Assembly: GCA_900552495.1 (NCBI GenBank)
Contig: URZY01000005.1
Coordinates: 62,001-126,000 of the forward strand
Origin: an uncultured Mycoplasmatota bacterium
GTDB lineage: Bacteria > Bacillota_I > Bacilli_A > RF39 > UBA660
DNA: 64,000 nt
Reading direction: 5' to 3'
Shown: one piece after another, positions 15,563 through 24,469 of the stretch
How positions within the stretch are numbered: position 1 is the stretch's first letter
Layout: each line of letters starts with the position of its first letter
Program-made: the position numbers and the translations under genes
Notes under the pieces: model-generated
What the model was told of the DNA's origin: nothing
Seen by the model: only the letters and a program-made list of their open reading frames with translations
Database searches by the model: none

Positions 15563-16630
15563 TTATTTTTTTGTTTGTCTACTACTTGAAGATTCAGCAT
15601 CGTATCTTTCCTTTAACTCTGCAAATTCTCTAAGCCCCGCTTGGGCACGAGCCAATTCAGCTTGAGCAAATTCTTGAAACATTTCATCCATTGCTTTATG
15701 ATGTTTTCTATTTAGATCATCAAGAAATCTAATTTCCTGTAACTGTTTTTCTCTAGCGGCTGCTGAATCTTGATCTAACTTTTGTTGGAAACCGTTGGAA
15801 TATATTAGAGTGGTATTATATAACTCGGTTGGCGATAGTGTTGCAAGTTGAAGAAGTTCAGGAACTTCTGGTAATTCAACTTCTCCTTGGGTAAATTCTT
15901 GATACATAAGTATACTACCAGCTGATGAGACTATTCTTTGGATTGCTTCCTTAGTTGTTTCAAAGCTTAATTTGCCTTTAGCTCCATCTTTTTCTAGTTC
16001 ATTAATTAATCCTTGATATATAGCTCTATATTTATCTCGTAATTCTTGGTTATCCATATACTCTTCGGCTGAAATATCTTCACTTTTTAATATATATTCT
16101 TTCAAGTCATTAAAAATTTCTTTATCTAAACTTCTATTTTTATCCTTAGCAATTCTTAATAAGCGCCCCCTATTTTCGTCTGTTTGAAGAATAAAGCCTG
16201 AATAATTAACATTTTCTTGAATTTTCTTTCTTGTCTGGGAATCGGCATCTTTCTGGTGAAGAATTTCACTGAGTTCTAGCCAATCGGTATTTCTTTTTAA
16301 TAAGGCTGTAGTTGCGGTATCAATATTTATTTTTCCTTCACGACCAATTGCATCTTGTTGTCCAGTTCTAATCATGCCACGGATAAATTCGGCATATTCA
16401 TTTCGATATTTAGCGGTCTGTTTGGCATTACTTAAAAATACGTCTTCTGTTACTTCCCAGTGGTCAAGTATTGGCTTATAGGCCTTATAGACATAGTAAT
16501 TTGTCATATCTAAATCTGTTGTTGTGGCATTTATTTTCCCTGTTTTTGCTAAATGTAGTAAGACATAACCTACCCTTTCTTTTGTCTTTGGCATGTGAAC
16601 TCTTATATTTCTTATTAAATTATTGGACAT
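15563..16630 (-). CDS. unrecognised soluble helical protein, 355 residues
   Basis: 355 residues from the ATG at 16630. Longer starts would run into rplQ, and an AAGGAG site lies 9 bases upstream of this ATG. The protein is charged, all-helical and Gln/Glu-rich, with no membrane segment, signal peptide or recognised catalytic motif. The last 80 residues (REKQLQEIRFLDDLNRKHHKAM...) look like coiled coil with an Ala-rich amphipathic stretch and a Ser-rich basic end. It lies directly after the rplQ terminator and 12 bases before the SDR gene. It is one of four lineage-specific proteins placed between ribosomal genes here. Confidence 0.65.
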   Translation of the reverse strand: MSNNLIRNIRVHMPKTKERVGYVLLHLAKTGKINATTTDLDMTNYYVYKAYKPILDHWEVTEDVFLSNAKQTAKYRNEYAEFIRGMIRTGQQDAIGREGKINIDTATTALLKRNTDWLELSEILHQKDADSQTRKKIQENVNYSGFILQTDENRGRLLRIAKDKNRSLDKEIFNDLKEYILKSEDISAEEYMDNQELRDKYRAIYQGLINELEKDGAKGKLSFETTKEAIQRIVSSAGSILMYQEFTQGEVELPEVPELLQLATLSPTELYNTTLIYSNGFQQKLDQDSAAAREKQLQEIRFLDDLNRKHHKAMDEMFQEFAQAELARAQAGLREFAELKERYDAESSSSRQTKK

Positions 16631-16674
16631 AAATGTCATCTCCTTTGTATATATTATATAATAAATTAACTCAA

Positions 16675-16698
16675 AATAAAAGACAGATGTCTCTGTCC
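16675..16698 (-). terminator. terminator after rplQ, end of the S10-spc-alpha superoperon
   Basis: A 6-bp stem (16682-16687 with 16692-16697) with a GACA loop, followed on the reverse strand by TTTTATTTT. It lies about 15 bases after the rplQ stop. Confidence 0.7.
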
Positions 16699-16712
16699 TT
16701 ATTTTGCTTTTT

Positions 16713-17066
16713 TTAGTTAGCTTCGTCAACTAATTTTAAAATAACCATTAAAGCATCGTCTCCGCGTCTTTCTGCTATTTTTAAAATTTGTGTATATCCA
16801 CCATTACGGTTTTCATAACGTTTAGCTAAATCATTGAATATTTTATCAACAGCTGCTTTATCGTTATGTAAGAATGCTAATGCTTTACGACGAGAAACTA
16901 AATCACCTTTTTTTCCATAAGTAATCATTTTTTCAACAAACTTACGAACTTCTTTGGCTCTAGTTTCAGTAGTAGTGATACTTTCATTTTCAACTACTTG
17001 TTTAGTCAATGTTGCAAGCATACTTCTTCTATGTTTATTGTCTCTTCCTAATTTTCTATATGCCAT
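16713..17066 (-). CDS. rplQ: 50S ribosomal protein L17
   Basis: 117 residues. It shows YRKLGRDNKHRRSMLATLTKQVVENESITTT-type L17 features, 'KVEKMITYGKKGD'-like and 'GGYTQILKIAERRGDDALMVILKLVD'. L17 lies near the peptide exit tunnel. It follows rpoA by 19 bases, the conserved rpoA-rplQ pair, and is the last gene before a terminator. Confidence 0.97.
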   Translation of the reverse strand: MAYRKLGRDNKHRRSMLATLTKQVVENESITTTETRAKEVRKFVEKMITYGKKGDLVSRRKALAFLHNDKAAVDKIFNDLAKRYENRNGGYTQILKIAERRGDDALMVILKLVDEAN

Positions 17067-17085
17067 AGTTATTCCTCCTTATATT

Positions 17086-18036
17086 TTAGTCTTCATCACG
17101 TAAGATTAGACCCATATCTCTAATTTTGTCTAATACTTCTTTTAGAGATTTTTTACCTAAATTACGTATTTTCATCATATCAGACTCGCTCTTATTAACA
17201 AGGTCTTGTAGAGTATGAATTCCTGCTCTCTTTAAACAGTTATATGCTCTTACAGAGAAGTCTAAATCTTCGATTGAAGTTTCTAAAGCTTTAACTTTTG
17301 GATCTTCAGTCTTTTCAATCATCATTCCACTTACATCAGCAATTGCTGATAAATCTGTAAGAATAGTGAAATGTTCGATTAAAATTCTTGATGCTAAGGC
17401 AATTGCTTCTTCTGGTTTAATTGAACCATTTGTCCATACATCTAATATTAACTTGTCATAACTTTCATCTTGTCCAACACGAGCGTTTCCTACCTCGTAA
17501 GATACTCTTTCAATTGGAGAATATAATGAGTCAATAGCTATAACTCCAGCCTTTTTAATATCATGTATCTTTTTATTATCTTCACTTCTTACATAGCCGC
17601 GACCATTTGTTACAGTCATCTCCATATTTAGTGAAGCTCCTTTTGATAATGTTGCAATAACTTTGTCTTTGTTAATTACTTCAATATCAGCATCACATTC
17701 GATATCTGCAGCTGTTACTTCTCCTTCTCTTGAAACATTAATACGTACAGTTTTTGTTTCATTTGAATGATTTTTAAATACTACACCTTTTAAGTTTAAA
17801 ATGATAGTTGTTACATCTTCATACACTCCGTCAATTGTTTGAAATTCATGAAGAACACCATCAATTTTTACACTACTAATTGCGCTTCCAGGTAATGATG
17901 ATAGCATTACTCTTCTTAGGGCATTACCGATTGTAGTACCGAATCCTCTTTCTAATGGTTCTAATTCAAATCTTCCATAGAAATTACTTTCTATAGAATC
18001 AGTTATTTTATAAATTGGTTTTTCAAATTGTAACAT
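17086..18036 (-). CDS. rpoA: DNA-directed RNA polymerase subunit alpha
   Basis: 316 residues, the usual length. The N-terminal dimerisation domain (1-230) has 'FELEPLERGFGTTIGNALRRVMLSSLPGSA'-type sequence, and the C-terminal domain (about 245-310) has 'YNCLKRAGIHTLQDLVNKSESDMMKIRNLGKKSLKEV', which contacts UP elements and activators. It nucleates beta and beta' assembly. It sits between rpsK (48 bases upstream) and rplQ. Confidence 0.98.
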   Translation of the reverse strand: MLQFEKPIYKITDSIESNFYGRFELEPLERGFGTTIGNALRRVMLSSLPGSAISSVKIDGVLHEFQTIDGVYEDVTTIILNLKGVVFKNHSNETKTVRINVSREGEVTAADIECDADIEVINKDKVIATLSKGASLNMEMTVTNGRGYVRSEDNKKIHDIKKAGVIAIDSLYSPIERVSYEVGNARVGQDESYDKLILDVWTNGSIKPEEAIALASRILIEHFTILTDLSAIADVSGMMIEKTEDPKVKALETSIEDLDFSVRAYNCLKRAGIHTLQDLVNKSESDMMKIRNLGKKSLKEVLDKIRDMGLILRDED

Positions 18037-18084
18037 GAAACTAACCTCCCTTTGTTTTTTGCCACTATACTTATCCTTTTATAA

Positions 18085-18468
18085 TTATCCACGAGGACGT
18101 TTTGGTGGACGACATCCGTTATGTGGAATTGGTGTAACATCTGAAATTGCAGTTACTTCTAATCCTGCAGTTTGTAATGAACGAATAGCAGTCTCACGTC
18201 CTGGTCCTAAACCTTTAACACGAACTTCTATTTTTCTCATTCCTGAATCAAATGCAACTTTTCCTGCTGCTTCAGCAGCCATTCCAGCAGCGAATGGAGT
18301 TGATTTTTTACTTCCTTTGAAACCGATAGCACCAGATGATGCCCAGCTAATTACATTACCATCTTTATCTGTGATAGTTGTAATTGTATTATTAAATGTT
18401 GAATGAATATGTGCTATTCCTTCAGGTACATTCTTCTTAACTTTCTTCTTTCTAGTTTTATAAGCCAT
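18085..18468 (-). CDS. rpsK: 30S ribosomal protein S11
   Basis: 127 residues. It has the S11 segments GIAHIHSTFNNTITTITD, 'GFKGSKKSTPFAAGMAAEAAG' and the C-terminal 'VTPIPHNGCRPPKRPRG'. It helps form the mRNA platform at the E site. It is encoded 38 bases after rpsM with an AGGAGG-type site. Confidence 0.98.
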   Translation of the reverse strand: MAYKTRKKKVKKNVPEGIAHIHSTFNNTITTITDKDGNVISWASSGAIGFKGSKKSTPFAAGMAAEAAGKVAFDSGMRKIEVRVKGLGPGRETAIRSLQTAGLEVTAISDVTPIPHNGCRPPKRPRG

Positions 18469-18506
18469 AAGTCTTACCTCCTTTTTTTAATTAACTAAGT
18501 TTTAAA

Positions 18507-18875
18507 CTAAACTTTCTTCTTGTTTGCTACAACTTTTCCTTTACCCTTACGAGTACGAGCATTACGATTAGTTCTTTGTCCTCTTACAGGTAATCCTTTT
18601 TTATGACGTGTTCCTTCATATGAATTTATTTCCATTTTTGTTTTAATATTCATACTTACTTCACGACGTAAATCTCCTTCAGTTAAATGTTTGTTGATTT
18701 CGTCACGAATTGCGATTAAGTCATCTTGAGATAAATCTTTAGTCTTAGTTGTTGGATCAATATTTACTTCCTTTAAAATTTGTTTTGCTAGACTTCTTCC
18801 AATTCCATAAATATAAGTTAATGAAATACAAATATGTTTGTCATTTGGAATGTCTACACCTTTAATACGTGCCAT
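18507..18875 (-). CDS. rpsM: 30S ribosomal protein S13
   Basis: 122 residues. It shows ARIKGVDIPNDKHICISLTYIYGIG, a helix-hairpin segment, and the basic tail with RGQRTNRNARTRKGKGK that contacts P-site tRNA. It bridges to L5 in the 50S subunit. It follows rpmJ by 17 bases and starts the alpha portion of the operon. Confidence 0.98.
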   Translation of the reverse strand: MARIKGVDIPNDKHICISLTYIYGIGRSLAKQILKEVNIDPTTKTKDLSQDDLIAIRDEINKHLTEGDLRREVSMNIKTKMEINSYEGTRHKKGLPVRGQRTNRNARTRKGKGKVVANKKKV

Positions 18876-18892
18876 TTAGTACACCTCCTATA

Positions 18893-19006
18893 TTAACCTT
18901 GAACTTGTTTGTGTTTTGGATTTTCACAAATTACTCTTATTTTTCCTTTGCGTTTAACAATTTTACATTTTTCGCAAATTGGTTTAACTGATGCTTTTAC
19001 TTTCAT
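18893..19006 (-). CDS. rpmJ: 50S ribosomal protein L36
   Basis: Read directly on the reverse strand: 37 residues from the ATG at 19004-19006 to the TAA at 18893-18895, beginning MKVKASVKPICEKCKIV and ending HKQVQG. Zinc-ribbon ligands are C11, C14, C27 and H32, so this is the zinc-binding type. Its place between infA and rpsM is conserved. A GGAGGG-type site lies upstream. Confidence 0.97.
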   Translation of the reverse strand: MKVKASVKPICEKCKIVKRKGKIRVICENPKHKQVQG

Positions 19007-19021
19007 TTTTATTCCCTCCTA

Positions 19022-19237
19022 TTATTTACGATAGGTAATACGCCCACGTGTTAAGTCATAAGGCGATAGTTCTATCATTACGGTATCTCCTGCTAAGATG
19101 CGAATATAATTCATTCGTATTTTACCAGAAACGTGAGCTTCCACAATGTGTCCATTTTCTAGTTGAACTTTGAATTTCCCGCCTGGGATTATTTCAAGAA
19201 CTTTACCTTCAATTTCAATTGTATCTTCTTTAGCCAT
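19022..19237 (-). CDS. infA: translation initiation factor IF-1
   Basis: 71 residues with the complete S1/OB-fold sequence (IEIEGKVLEIIPGGKFKVQL, 'GHIVEAHVSGKIRMNYIRI', 'GDTVMIELSPYDLTRGRI'). It occupies the 30S A site during initiation. It follows map by four bases and precedes rpmJ. No KOW-domain gene lies between map and infA, unlike in many Bacilli. Confidence 0.98.
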   Translation of the reverse strand: MAKEDTIEIEGKVLEIIPGGKFKVQLENGHIVEAHVSGKIRMNYIRILAGDTVMIELSPYDLTRGRITYRK

Positions 19238-19241
19238 CTTT

Positions 19242-19994
19242 TCACTCTCCTGTCCCTGTCAAGATTTTATATCCATCGGCAGTTACTACTACTGTATGTT
19301 CAAAATGAGCTGATGGACGACCGTCTTTGGTATCTATTGTCCAATCATTATCATGAACGTAAATTCTCGGACTACCTAAAGTTAACATTGGTTCTACAGC
19401 AATAACCATTCCTTCTTTTAGTCTTGGACCGGTATTTGGTGTTCCATAATTTGGAACTTCTGGATCTTCATGTACTGAGGTCCCTACTCCATGTCCACAT
19501 AGTTCTCTAACTACTCCTAGTTTATGGTCTTCGGCATATTTTTGAATAGCATAACCAATATCGCCTATTCTATTACCAGGTTTAACTTGTTCTAAACCAA
19601 CGTATAGAGATTTTTCTGTGTGTTCTAATAAGAACTCTTTTTCTTTATCAACTTCGCCTACTTTATAGGTCCAAGCAGAATCTCCATGATATCCTTTATA
19701 GCAAGCTCCGATATCTATAGATACTATATCACCATTCTTCAATACTCTTTCACTAGGAAAACCATGAACAACTTCGGAGTTTATACTAATGCATAGAGTA
19801 CTTGGGAATCCTTCGTATCCCTTAAAAGAAGGTGTAGCATCTTTGCTTCTAATGAAATCTTCTGCTAGCTTATCTAACTCAATAGTTTTTATACCTTCTT
19901 TTATATATGGTTGTAGATACTTATGTGTTTGATAGACAATATTACCAGCAATTTGTAGGAGTTCAATTTCACGTTTACTTTTAATTGTAATCAT
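19242..19994 (-). CDS. map: type I methionine aminopeptidase
   Basis: 250 residues of type Ia form. The metal ligands are visible in 'VSIDIGACYKGYHGDSAWTY' (two Asp), 'LCGHGVGTSVHEDP' (His), 'VAVEPML' (Glu) and 'HFEHTVVVT' (Glu). The enzyme removes the initiator Met from nascent proteins. It is placed between adk and infA as in Bacillus. Confidence 0.97.
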   Translation of the reverse strand: MITIKSKREIELLQIAGNIVYQTHKYLQPYIKEGIKTIELDKLAEDFIRSKDATPSFKGYEGFPSTLCISINSEVVHGFPSERVLKNGDIVSIDIGACYKGYHGDSAWTYKVGEVDKEKEFLLEHTEKSLYVGLEQVKPGNRIGDIGYAIQKYAEDHKLGVVRELCGHGVGTSVHEDPEVPNYGTPNTGPRLKEGMVIAVEPMLTLGSPRIYVHDNDWTIDTKDGRPSAHFEHTVVVTADGYKILTGTGE

Positions 19995-20009
19995 CTAATC
20001 ATCTCCTCA

Positions 20010-20666
20010 TTAGTTTTTGCTAATAATTTCGTCAATATGTTTAAATACATTTTCAACAGTGTCTTCACCGTTTACTTCATGTAAGACATTTTGTTTTCTA
20101 TAATGTTCAATAATTGGGGCTGTCTTTTCAAGATACATTGCATATCTTGTTTGAAATGCTTCTAGATTATCATCATTTCTTTGATATAATCTACCACCAC
20201 AATTATCACATACTGATTCAACTTGTGGAGTATTGTCTGGATCATTTATATTAAAAATCGTATGACAATCTTCACAAACTCTTCTTCCTGTTATTCTCTT
20301 TTCAAGTGTTTTTGGCTCTATATTAAGTAAAATTACATTACCTACTTCATAACCTAAATCTGCAAGAATTTTATCATATTCAATAGCTTGTTCTAAATTT
20401 CTTGGAAAGCCATCTATAATATAACCATTTTTGCAATCATCACGGGCTAGACGCTCTTCGATTAATTTATATGTAATGTCGTCTTTTACTAACTTACCAC
20501 TTGCTAATGTTTCTGCAACATAATTTCCAATCTCACTATCTTCTTTAGCGATTTCTCTTAAAATATCGCCGGTTGAAATGTGAGGTAATTTGTACTTAGC
20601 AGTAATTAACTCAGCTTGAGTTCCTTTTCCTGCAGCAGGTGGTGCTATAAACATTATATTTTTCAT
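20010..20666 (-). CDS. adk: adenylate kinase, zinc-containing long form
   Basis: 218 residues. The P-loop reads APPAAGKGT (8-16), with Ala in place of the usual first Gly. The NMP-binding and 'GYIIDGFPRNLEQA' segments are intact. The lid carries four cysteines (CEDC...CDNCGG, about 130-155), the structural zinc site of Gram-positive Adk. It interconverts ATP, ADP and AMP. It lies 3 bases after secY, as in the Bacillus spc operon. Confidence 0.97.
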   Translation of the reverse strand: MKNIMFIAPPAAGKGTQAELITAKYKLPHISTGDILREIAKEDSEIGNYVAETLASGKLVKDDITYKLIEERLARDDCKNGYIIDGFPRNLEQAIEYDKILADLGYEVGNVILLNIEPKTLEKRITGRRVCEDCHTIFNINDPDNTPQVESVCDNCGGRLYQRNDDNLEAFQTRYAMYLEKTAPIIEHYRKQNVLHEVNGEDTVENVFKHIDEIISKN

Positions 20667-20669
20667 AAA

Positions 20670-21941
20670 TTACCTTCTATATCCTCTTTTATAACTTCTA
20701 GATAGAATACTTCCTTCTAGCTGTTTAAATGTTTCAAGAGCAACTCCTACAACGATTAATAATCCCGTACCACCAATTGATACTGATGTAGGCAAGCTCG
20801 TAAATTTTGAGAACAATATTGGTAATCCAGCGATTACTACTAAGAAAGATGCTCCTAAAACTGTTAGTCTAGATAACACTTTACTTATAAACTTTTTAGT
20901 TTCATCTCCAGGTCTTATTCCAGGAATATAACCACCATTATCTTGTAAATTCTTTGAAAATTCTTCTGGCTTTACTTGTATAAATGTATAGAAATAAGCA
21001 AAGAAGAAGATAAATATAACATACAATAGGAATCCTACCGGAGTTGTATAATCTAAATATTTTTGTGCAATTAAAGTGAATGTATCATTTTTAATAACTT
21101 GGGCAAGAATAGTTGGTATTGATAATAAACTTGATGCAAAAATTACGGGAATTACTCCTGCGGTATTAATTTTGATAGGCATAAAACTTTGTGCTGCACT
21201 TCCATATGCATTTGTTGATTTATTTGCATATTGAATTGGTATTCTTCTTTCAGATTCTTGAACAAATATTACTCCAATTACGATAGCAAAATAAACTATT
21301 ACAAATAGTAAAAATTTAATTATTCCTAAAGCAATTACTTGAGCTGTTCCGTTAAATGTTATCAATCCATTAAAGGCATCAATAAACATTTGTGGAAGGG
21401 TTGCAATAATACCAGCCATGATTATTAAACTGATACCATTTCCAATACCTTTTTGAGTAATTTGATCTCCTAACCATAATAGGAATGCAGTTCCAGCTGT
21501 TAATACTGTAGATATATACATATATTCAAGTACACTAGCACTGTTTCCTAAGAATGCAAAGGAAAAGGCATATCCTTCAATAAAGGCAAATACAATACCT
21601 ACATACCTCGTTATTTGGTTAATTTTTTGACGACCAGTTGGTCCTTGTTTACTTAATTCAGTAAAGTATGGAATAATGTCCATTTGTAATAGCTGCATTA
21701 TAATTGATGCAGTAATATATGGTGAAACACCTAGGGCAAATATTGAGAAATTTTTAAGTGCTCCTCCACCCATAGTGTTAATTAGTTCTAAGAATCCAAG
21801 GTTGCTAGTAATATCCTCTGTTCCTGGAACCTTAATAGAGATTCCCAATATGAAGATCATTAATGCTCCAAGAGTAAAGTATATTCTATGACGTAAGTCT
21901 TTATTCGTTGAAGTAAATAATTGCTTCATAGTTTTAAACAT
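20670..21941 (-). CDS. secY: preprotein translocase subunit SecY
   Basis: 423 residues with about ten membrane segments. It includes the plug region, the 'GNGISLIIMAGI' loop and the cytoplasmic 'ESERRIPIQYANK' and 'GGYIPGIRPGDETKKF' loops that contact SecA and the ribosome. It forms the pore for signal-peptide proteins. It follows rplO by one base and precedes adk. Confidence 0.98.
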   Translation of the reverse strand: MFKTMKQLFTSTNKDLRHRIYFTLGALMIFILGISIKVPGTEDITSNLGFLELINTMGGGALKNFSIFALGVSPYITASIIMQLLQMDIIPYFTELSKQGPTGRQKINQITRYVGIVFAFIEGYAFSFAFLGNSASVLEYMYISTVLTAGTAFLLWLGDQITQKGIGNGISLIIMAGIIATLPQMFIDAFNGLITFNGTAQVIALGIIKFLLFVIVYFAIVIGVIFVQESERRIPIQYANKSTNAYGSAAQSFMPIKINTAGVIPVIFASSLLSIPTILAQVIKNDTFTLIAQKYLDYTTPVGFLLYVIFIFFFAYFYTFIQVKPEEFSKNLQDNGGYIPGIRPGDETKKFISKVLSRLTVLGASFLVVIAGLPILFSKFTSLPTSVSIGGTGLLIVVGVALETFKQLEGSILSRSYKRGYRR

Positions 21942-21942
21942 A

Positions 21943-22386
21943 CTAGATCACCTCAGCTTTGCTACCTGACTCTTTAATCTTTTCTAAGGCACTAGTTGAG
22001 AATTTGTTAGCTTGAATAGTTAATTCTTTTTCTAACTTTCCGTTACCTAATACTTTAATTCCATCTAATTCTTTTTTTACAATTCCTGCTTCTTTTAATA
22101 GTGCAGGTGTTACTACTGTACCATTTTCAAAAACATTTAACTGTTCTACATTTACAGTAGCATATGTTGTCTTAAACATATGATTTGAGAATCCTCTTTT
22201 TGGAATTCTTCTATATAATGGTAATTGTCCACCTTCAAATACTGGATTGATACTACCACCACTACGTGCTTTTTGTCCTTTTTGTCCGCGACCACTTGTT
22301 TTACCAAGACCACTACCTGATCCGCGTCCTACACGTTTTTTAGCATGAGTAGCACCGATATTTTTTTCTAATTCATGTAACTTCAT
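21943..22386 (-). CDS. rplO: 50S ribosomal protein L15
   Basis: 147 residues. The Gly/Arg/Lys-rich N-terminus (KKRVGRGSGSGLGKTSGRGQKGQK) threads through 23S rRNA, and 'FEGGQLPLYRRIPKRGFSN' is typical. Its ATG overlaps the rpsE stop by one base (TAATG). In most bacteria rpmD (L30) separates rpsE and rplO; here there is no room for it. Confidence 0.98.
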   Translation of the reverse strand: MKLHELEKNIGATHAKKRVGRGSGSGLGKTSGRGQKGQKARSGGSINPVFEGGQLPLYRRIPKRGFSNHMFKTTYATVNVEQLNVFENGTVVTPALLKEAGIVKKELDGIKVLGNGKLEKELTIQANKFSTSALEKIKESGSKAEVI

Positions 22387-22895
22387 TATCCTAATATCTC
22401 CTCTACTGTTTTTCCGCGAAGTGCTGCAACTTGCTCTGCAGTCTTAATAGACTTTAATGCAGCTAAAGCAGCAGTCGCCATATTTAATTTTGTTCTTGCT
22501 CCTAGTGATTTAGAGACAACATCACGAATTCCTGCTAATTCTAAGATTGCACGAACTGATCCACCAGCAATTACACCAGTACCAGCAGCAGCTGGTTTGA
22601 TGATAACTCTAGCAGCTCCAGCGTGTCCAATTGCTTCATGAGCAATTGTTCTTCCATCGATTAGAGGTATTGTGATTAATTTCTTATTAGCATCTTGAAT
22701 TGCTTTTTTAATTGCATCAGGTACTTCGTTTGCTTTACCAATACCTAATCCAACTTTACCTTTACGGTCACCTACTACAACTATAGCAGAATATCTTCTT
22801 TGACGTCCACCTTTGTTAACTTTAACAACGCTTTTTACATCAATTACTAATTCTTCTAAAAGTTTCTCTTTAGGTTCTTGAGTTCTCTTTTGCAT
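22386..22895 (-). CDS. rpsE: 30S ribosomal protein S5
   Basis: 169 residues. It shows 'VVKVNKGGRQRRYSAIVVVGDRKGKVGLG' and 'GVIAGGSVRAILELAGIRDVVSKSLGA'. It takes part in decoding accuracy and mRNA unwinding at the entry tunnel. It follows rplR by 12 bases and is fused by overlap to rplO. Confidence 0.98.
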   Translation of the reverse strand: MQKRTQEPKEKLLEELVIDVKSVVKVNKGGRQRRYSAIVVVGDRKGKVGLGIGKANEVPDAIKKAIQDANKKLITIPLIDGRTIAHEAIGHAGAARVIIKPAAAGTGVIAGGSVRAILELAGIRDVVSKSLGARTKLNMATAALAALKSIKTAEQVAALRGKTVEEILG

Positions 22896-22907
22896 AATAC
22901 CCTCCTA

Positions 22908-23270
22908 TTAGAATTCTAGTCCGTTTTCACGTGCAGCTTCTGCTAAAGCTTTTACACGTCCGTGATAAAGGTATCCACCTCTATCGAATACCACTTTTGT
23001 AATTTTTGCTTTTGTTGCTTTTTCGGCAATTACTTTACCAACAACTTTAGCTGCTTCTACATTACTTCCATTTTCAAGTTTTAAATCTTTATCTAATGAG
23101 GAAGCAGATACAAGAGTAGTTCTAGTTTCATCATCAATGATTTGTGCATATATTCCTGTATTTGAACGGAATATGCATAATCTTGGAGTTGCGCATGTTC
23201 CCATGATTGTCTTACGAATTCTTTCATGACGTACTTTGCGCATACTATTACGAGATTCTTTTTTTATCAT
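22908..23270 (-). CDS. rplR: 50S ribosomal protein L18
   Basis: 120 residues. It has 'RRHERIRKTIMGT'-type basic N-terminus, 'RLCIFRSNTGIYAQIIDDETRTTLVSAS' and 'FDRGGYLYHGRVKALAEAARENGLEF'. It binds 5S rRNA with L5. A GGGAG site lies before the first ATG of the series MIKKESRNSM, supporting this start. Confidence 0.97.
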   Translation of the reverse strand: MIKKESRNSMRKVRHERIRKTIMGTCATPRLCIFRSNTGIYAQIIDDETRTTLVSASSLDKDLKLENGSNVEAAKVVGKVIAEKATKAKITKVVFDRGGYLYHGRVKALAEAARENGLEF

Positions 23271-23292
23271 TTTATTTCTCCCTTCCTACTGA

Positions 23293-23823
23293 TTAAGCAG
23301 CTTTCTTTCCTTCTTTACGAATGATATGTTCGTCTTTATAACGAATTCCTTTACCTTTATATGGCTCAGGTTGTCTTACTTCTCTGATCTTAGCAGCAAA
23401 TTCACCAACTAATACTTTATCAATTCCTTTTACGGTAATTTCAGTATTTCCGTTAGCTTCTACTGTTAACCCTGCTGGGATTGCCATCTCTACTGGATGT
23501 GAATAACCAGCATTAATTACTAATTTTTGTCCTTGAACATTGAAACGGTATCCAACACCGATGATTTCTAATGACTTAGCATAACCATCTTTAACACCAA
23601 TAATCATGTTTTGGATTAATGCATTCATTGTTCCATGCATTGCTTTAGCATTTTCATTATTGCGATCTAAAGTAATTTGATTTTCTTCTTGTTTCATTGT
23701 AATATCTTTTAACATTGGTTGAGTTAATTCACCTTTAGGTCCCTTAACTGTTACAATATTATTATTTAATTCAACAGTAACTCCTTCTGGAACTGTAATT
23801 ATACGTTTTCCAATACGGCTCAT
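23293..23823 (-). CDS. rplF: 50S ribosomal protein L6
   Basis: 176 residues, two L6 repeats. It starts SRIGKRIITVPEGVTVELNN and has 'VTVKGPKGELTQP' and the conserved 'RQPEPYKGKGIRYKDEHIIRKEGK' C-terminus. It sits near the factor-binding site. It is 27 bases after rpsH. Confidence 0.98.
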   Translation of the reverse strand: MSRIGKRIITVPEGVTVELNNNIVTVKGPKGELTQPMLKDITMKQEENQITLDRNNENAKAMHGTMNALIQNMIIGVKDGYAKSLEIIGVGYRFNVQGQKLVINAGYSHPVEMAIPAGLTVEANGNTEITVKGIDKVLVGEFAAKIREVRQPEPYKGKGIRYKDEHIIRKEGKKAA

Positions 23824-23850
23824 CTTGACACCTCCTTATATTTTTTTTAA

Positions 23851-24249
23851 TTACCAAATATAAGCTAGAACTTCTCCACCTATATTTTGTTTACGAGCTT
23901 CTTTATCTGTCATAATTCCTTTAGATGTTGAAATGATTGCAATTCCTAATCCGTTTAATACTTTTGGAATCTCATCATTTTTAGCATATACACGAAGTCC
24001 TGGTTTGGAAATTCTTTTTAGCCCAGTGATAACTCTTTCTTTTTTGTTATATTTTAATGTTAGAACAATTGTTCCTTGAGCATCATCACTAACGATTTTG
24101 TAATCTTTAATAAATCCTTCATTTTTTAGAATTTTTGCTATTTCTTTTTTAACATTTGAAGCAGGAACTGTTACTTCTTCATAACGCATTTGGTTAGCAT
24201 TACGAATACGTGTTAACATATCTGCAATTGTATCTGTTACTACTGCCAT
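23851..24249 (-). CDS. rpsH: 30S ribosomal protein S8
   Basis: 132 residues from the ATG at 24249, with a GGAGGAG site upstream. A longer frame to 24276 exists but would overlap rpsN and lacks this signal. It starts 'TDTIADMLTRIRNANQ' and has 'ISTSKGIMTDKEARKQNIGGEVLAYIW'. S8 binds 16S helix 21 and is the translational repressor of the spc genes in E. coli. Confidence 0.97.
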   Translation of the reverse strand: MAVVTDTIADMLTRIRNANQMRYEEVTVPASNVKKEIAKILKNEGFIKDYKIVSDDAQGTIVLTLKYNKKERVITGLKRISKPGLRVYAKNDEIPKVLNGLGIAIISTSKGIMTDKEARKQNIGGEVLAYIW

Positions 24250-24269
24250 TATAAACTCCTCCTTTCCAA

Positions 24270-24455
24270 TTACCAACTTGATTTTTTAATTCCTGGTATT
24301 TGTCCTTTATAAGCTAATTCACGGAAGCAAATACGGCAGATTCCGAATTTACTCATAACTGCGTGTGGACGACCACATCTAGAACATCTAGTGTATTCAC
24401 GTACTTTATACTTTTGTGGTCTATTAGCTTTAATTATCATACTTTTCTTTGCCAT
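24270..24455 (-). CDS. rpsN: 30S ribosomal protein S14, zinc type
   Basis: 61 residues, the short type Z form with ligands C24, C27, C40 and C43 ('CSRCGRPHAVMSKFGICRIC'). It binds the 30S head. It lies between rplE (14 bases) and rpsH (20 bases), the standard spc order. Confidence 0.98.
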   Translation of the reverse strand: MAKKSMIIKANRPQKYKVREYTRCSRCGRPHAVMSKFGICRICFRELAYKGQIPGIKKSSW

Positions 24456-24469
24456 AATTTTCCTCCCAT

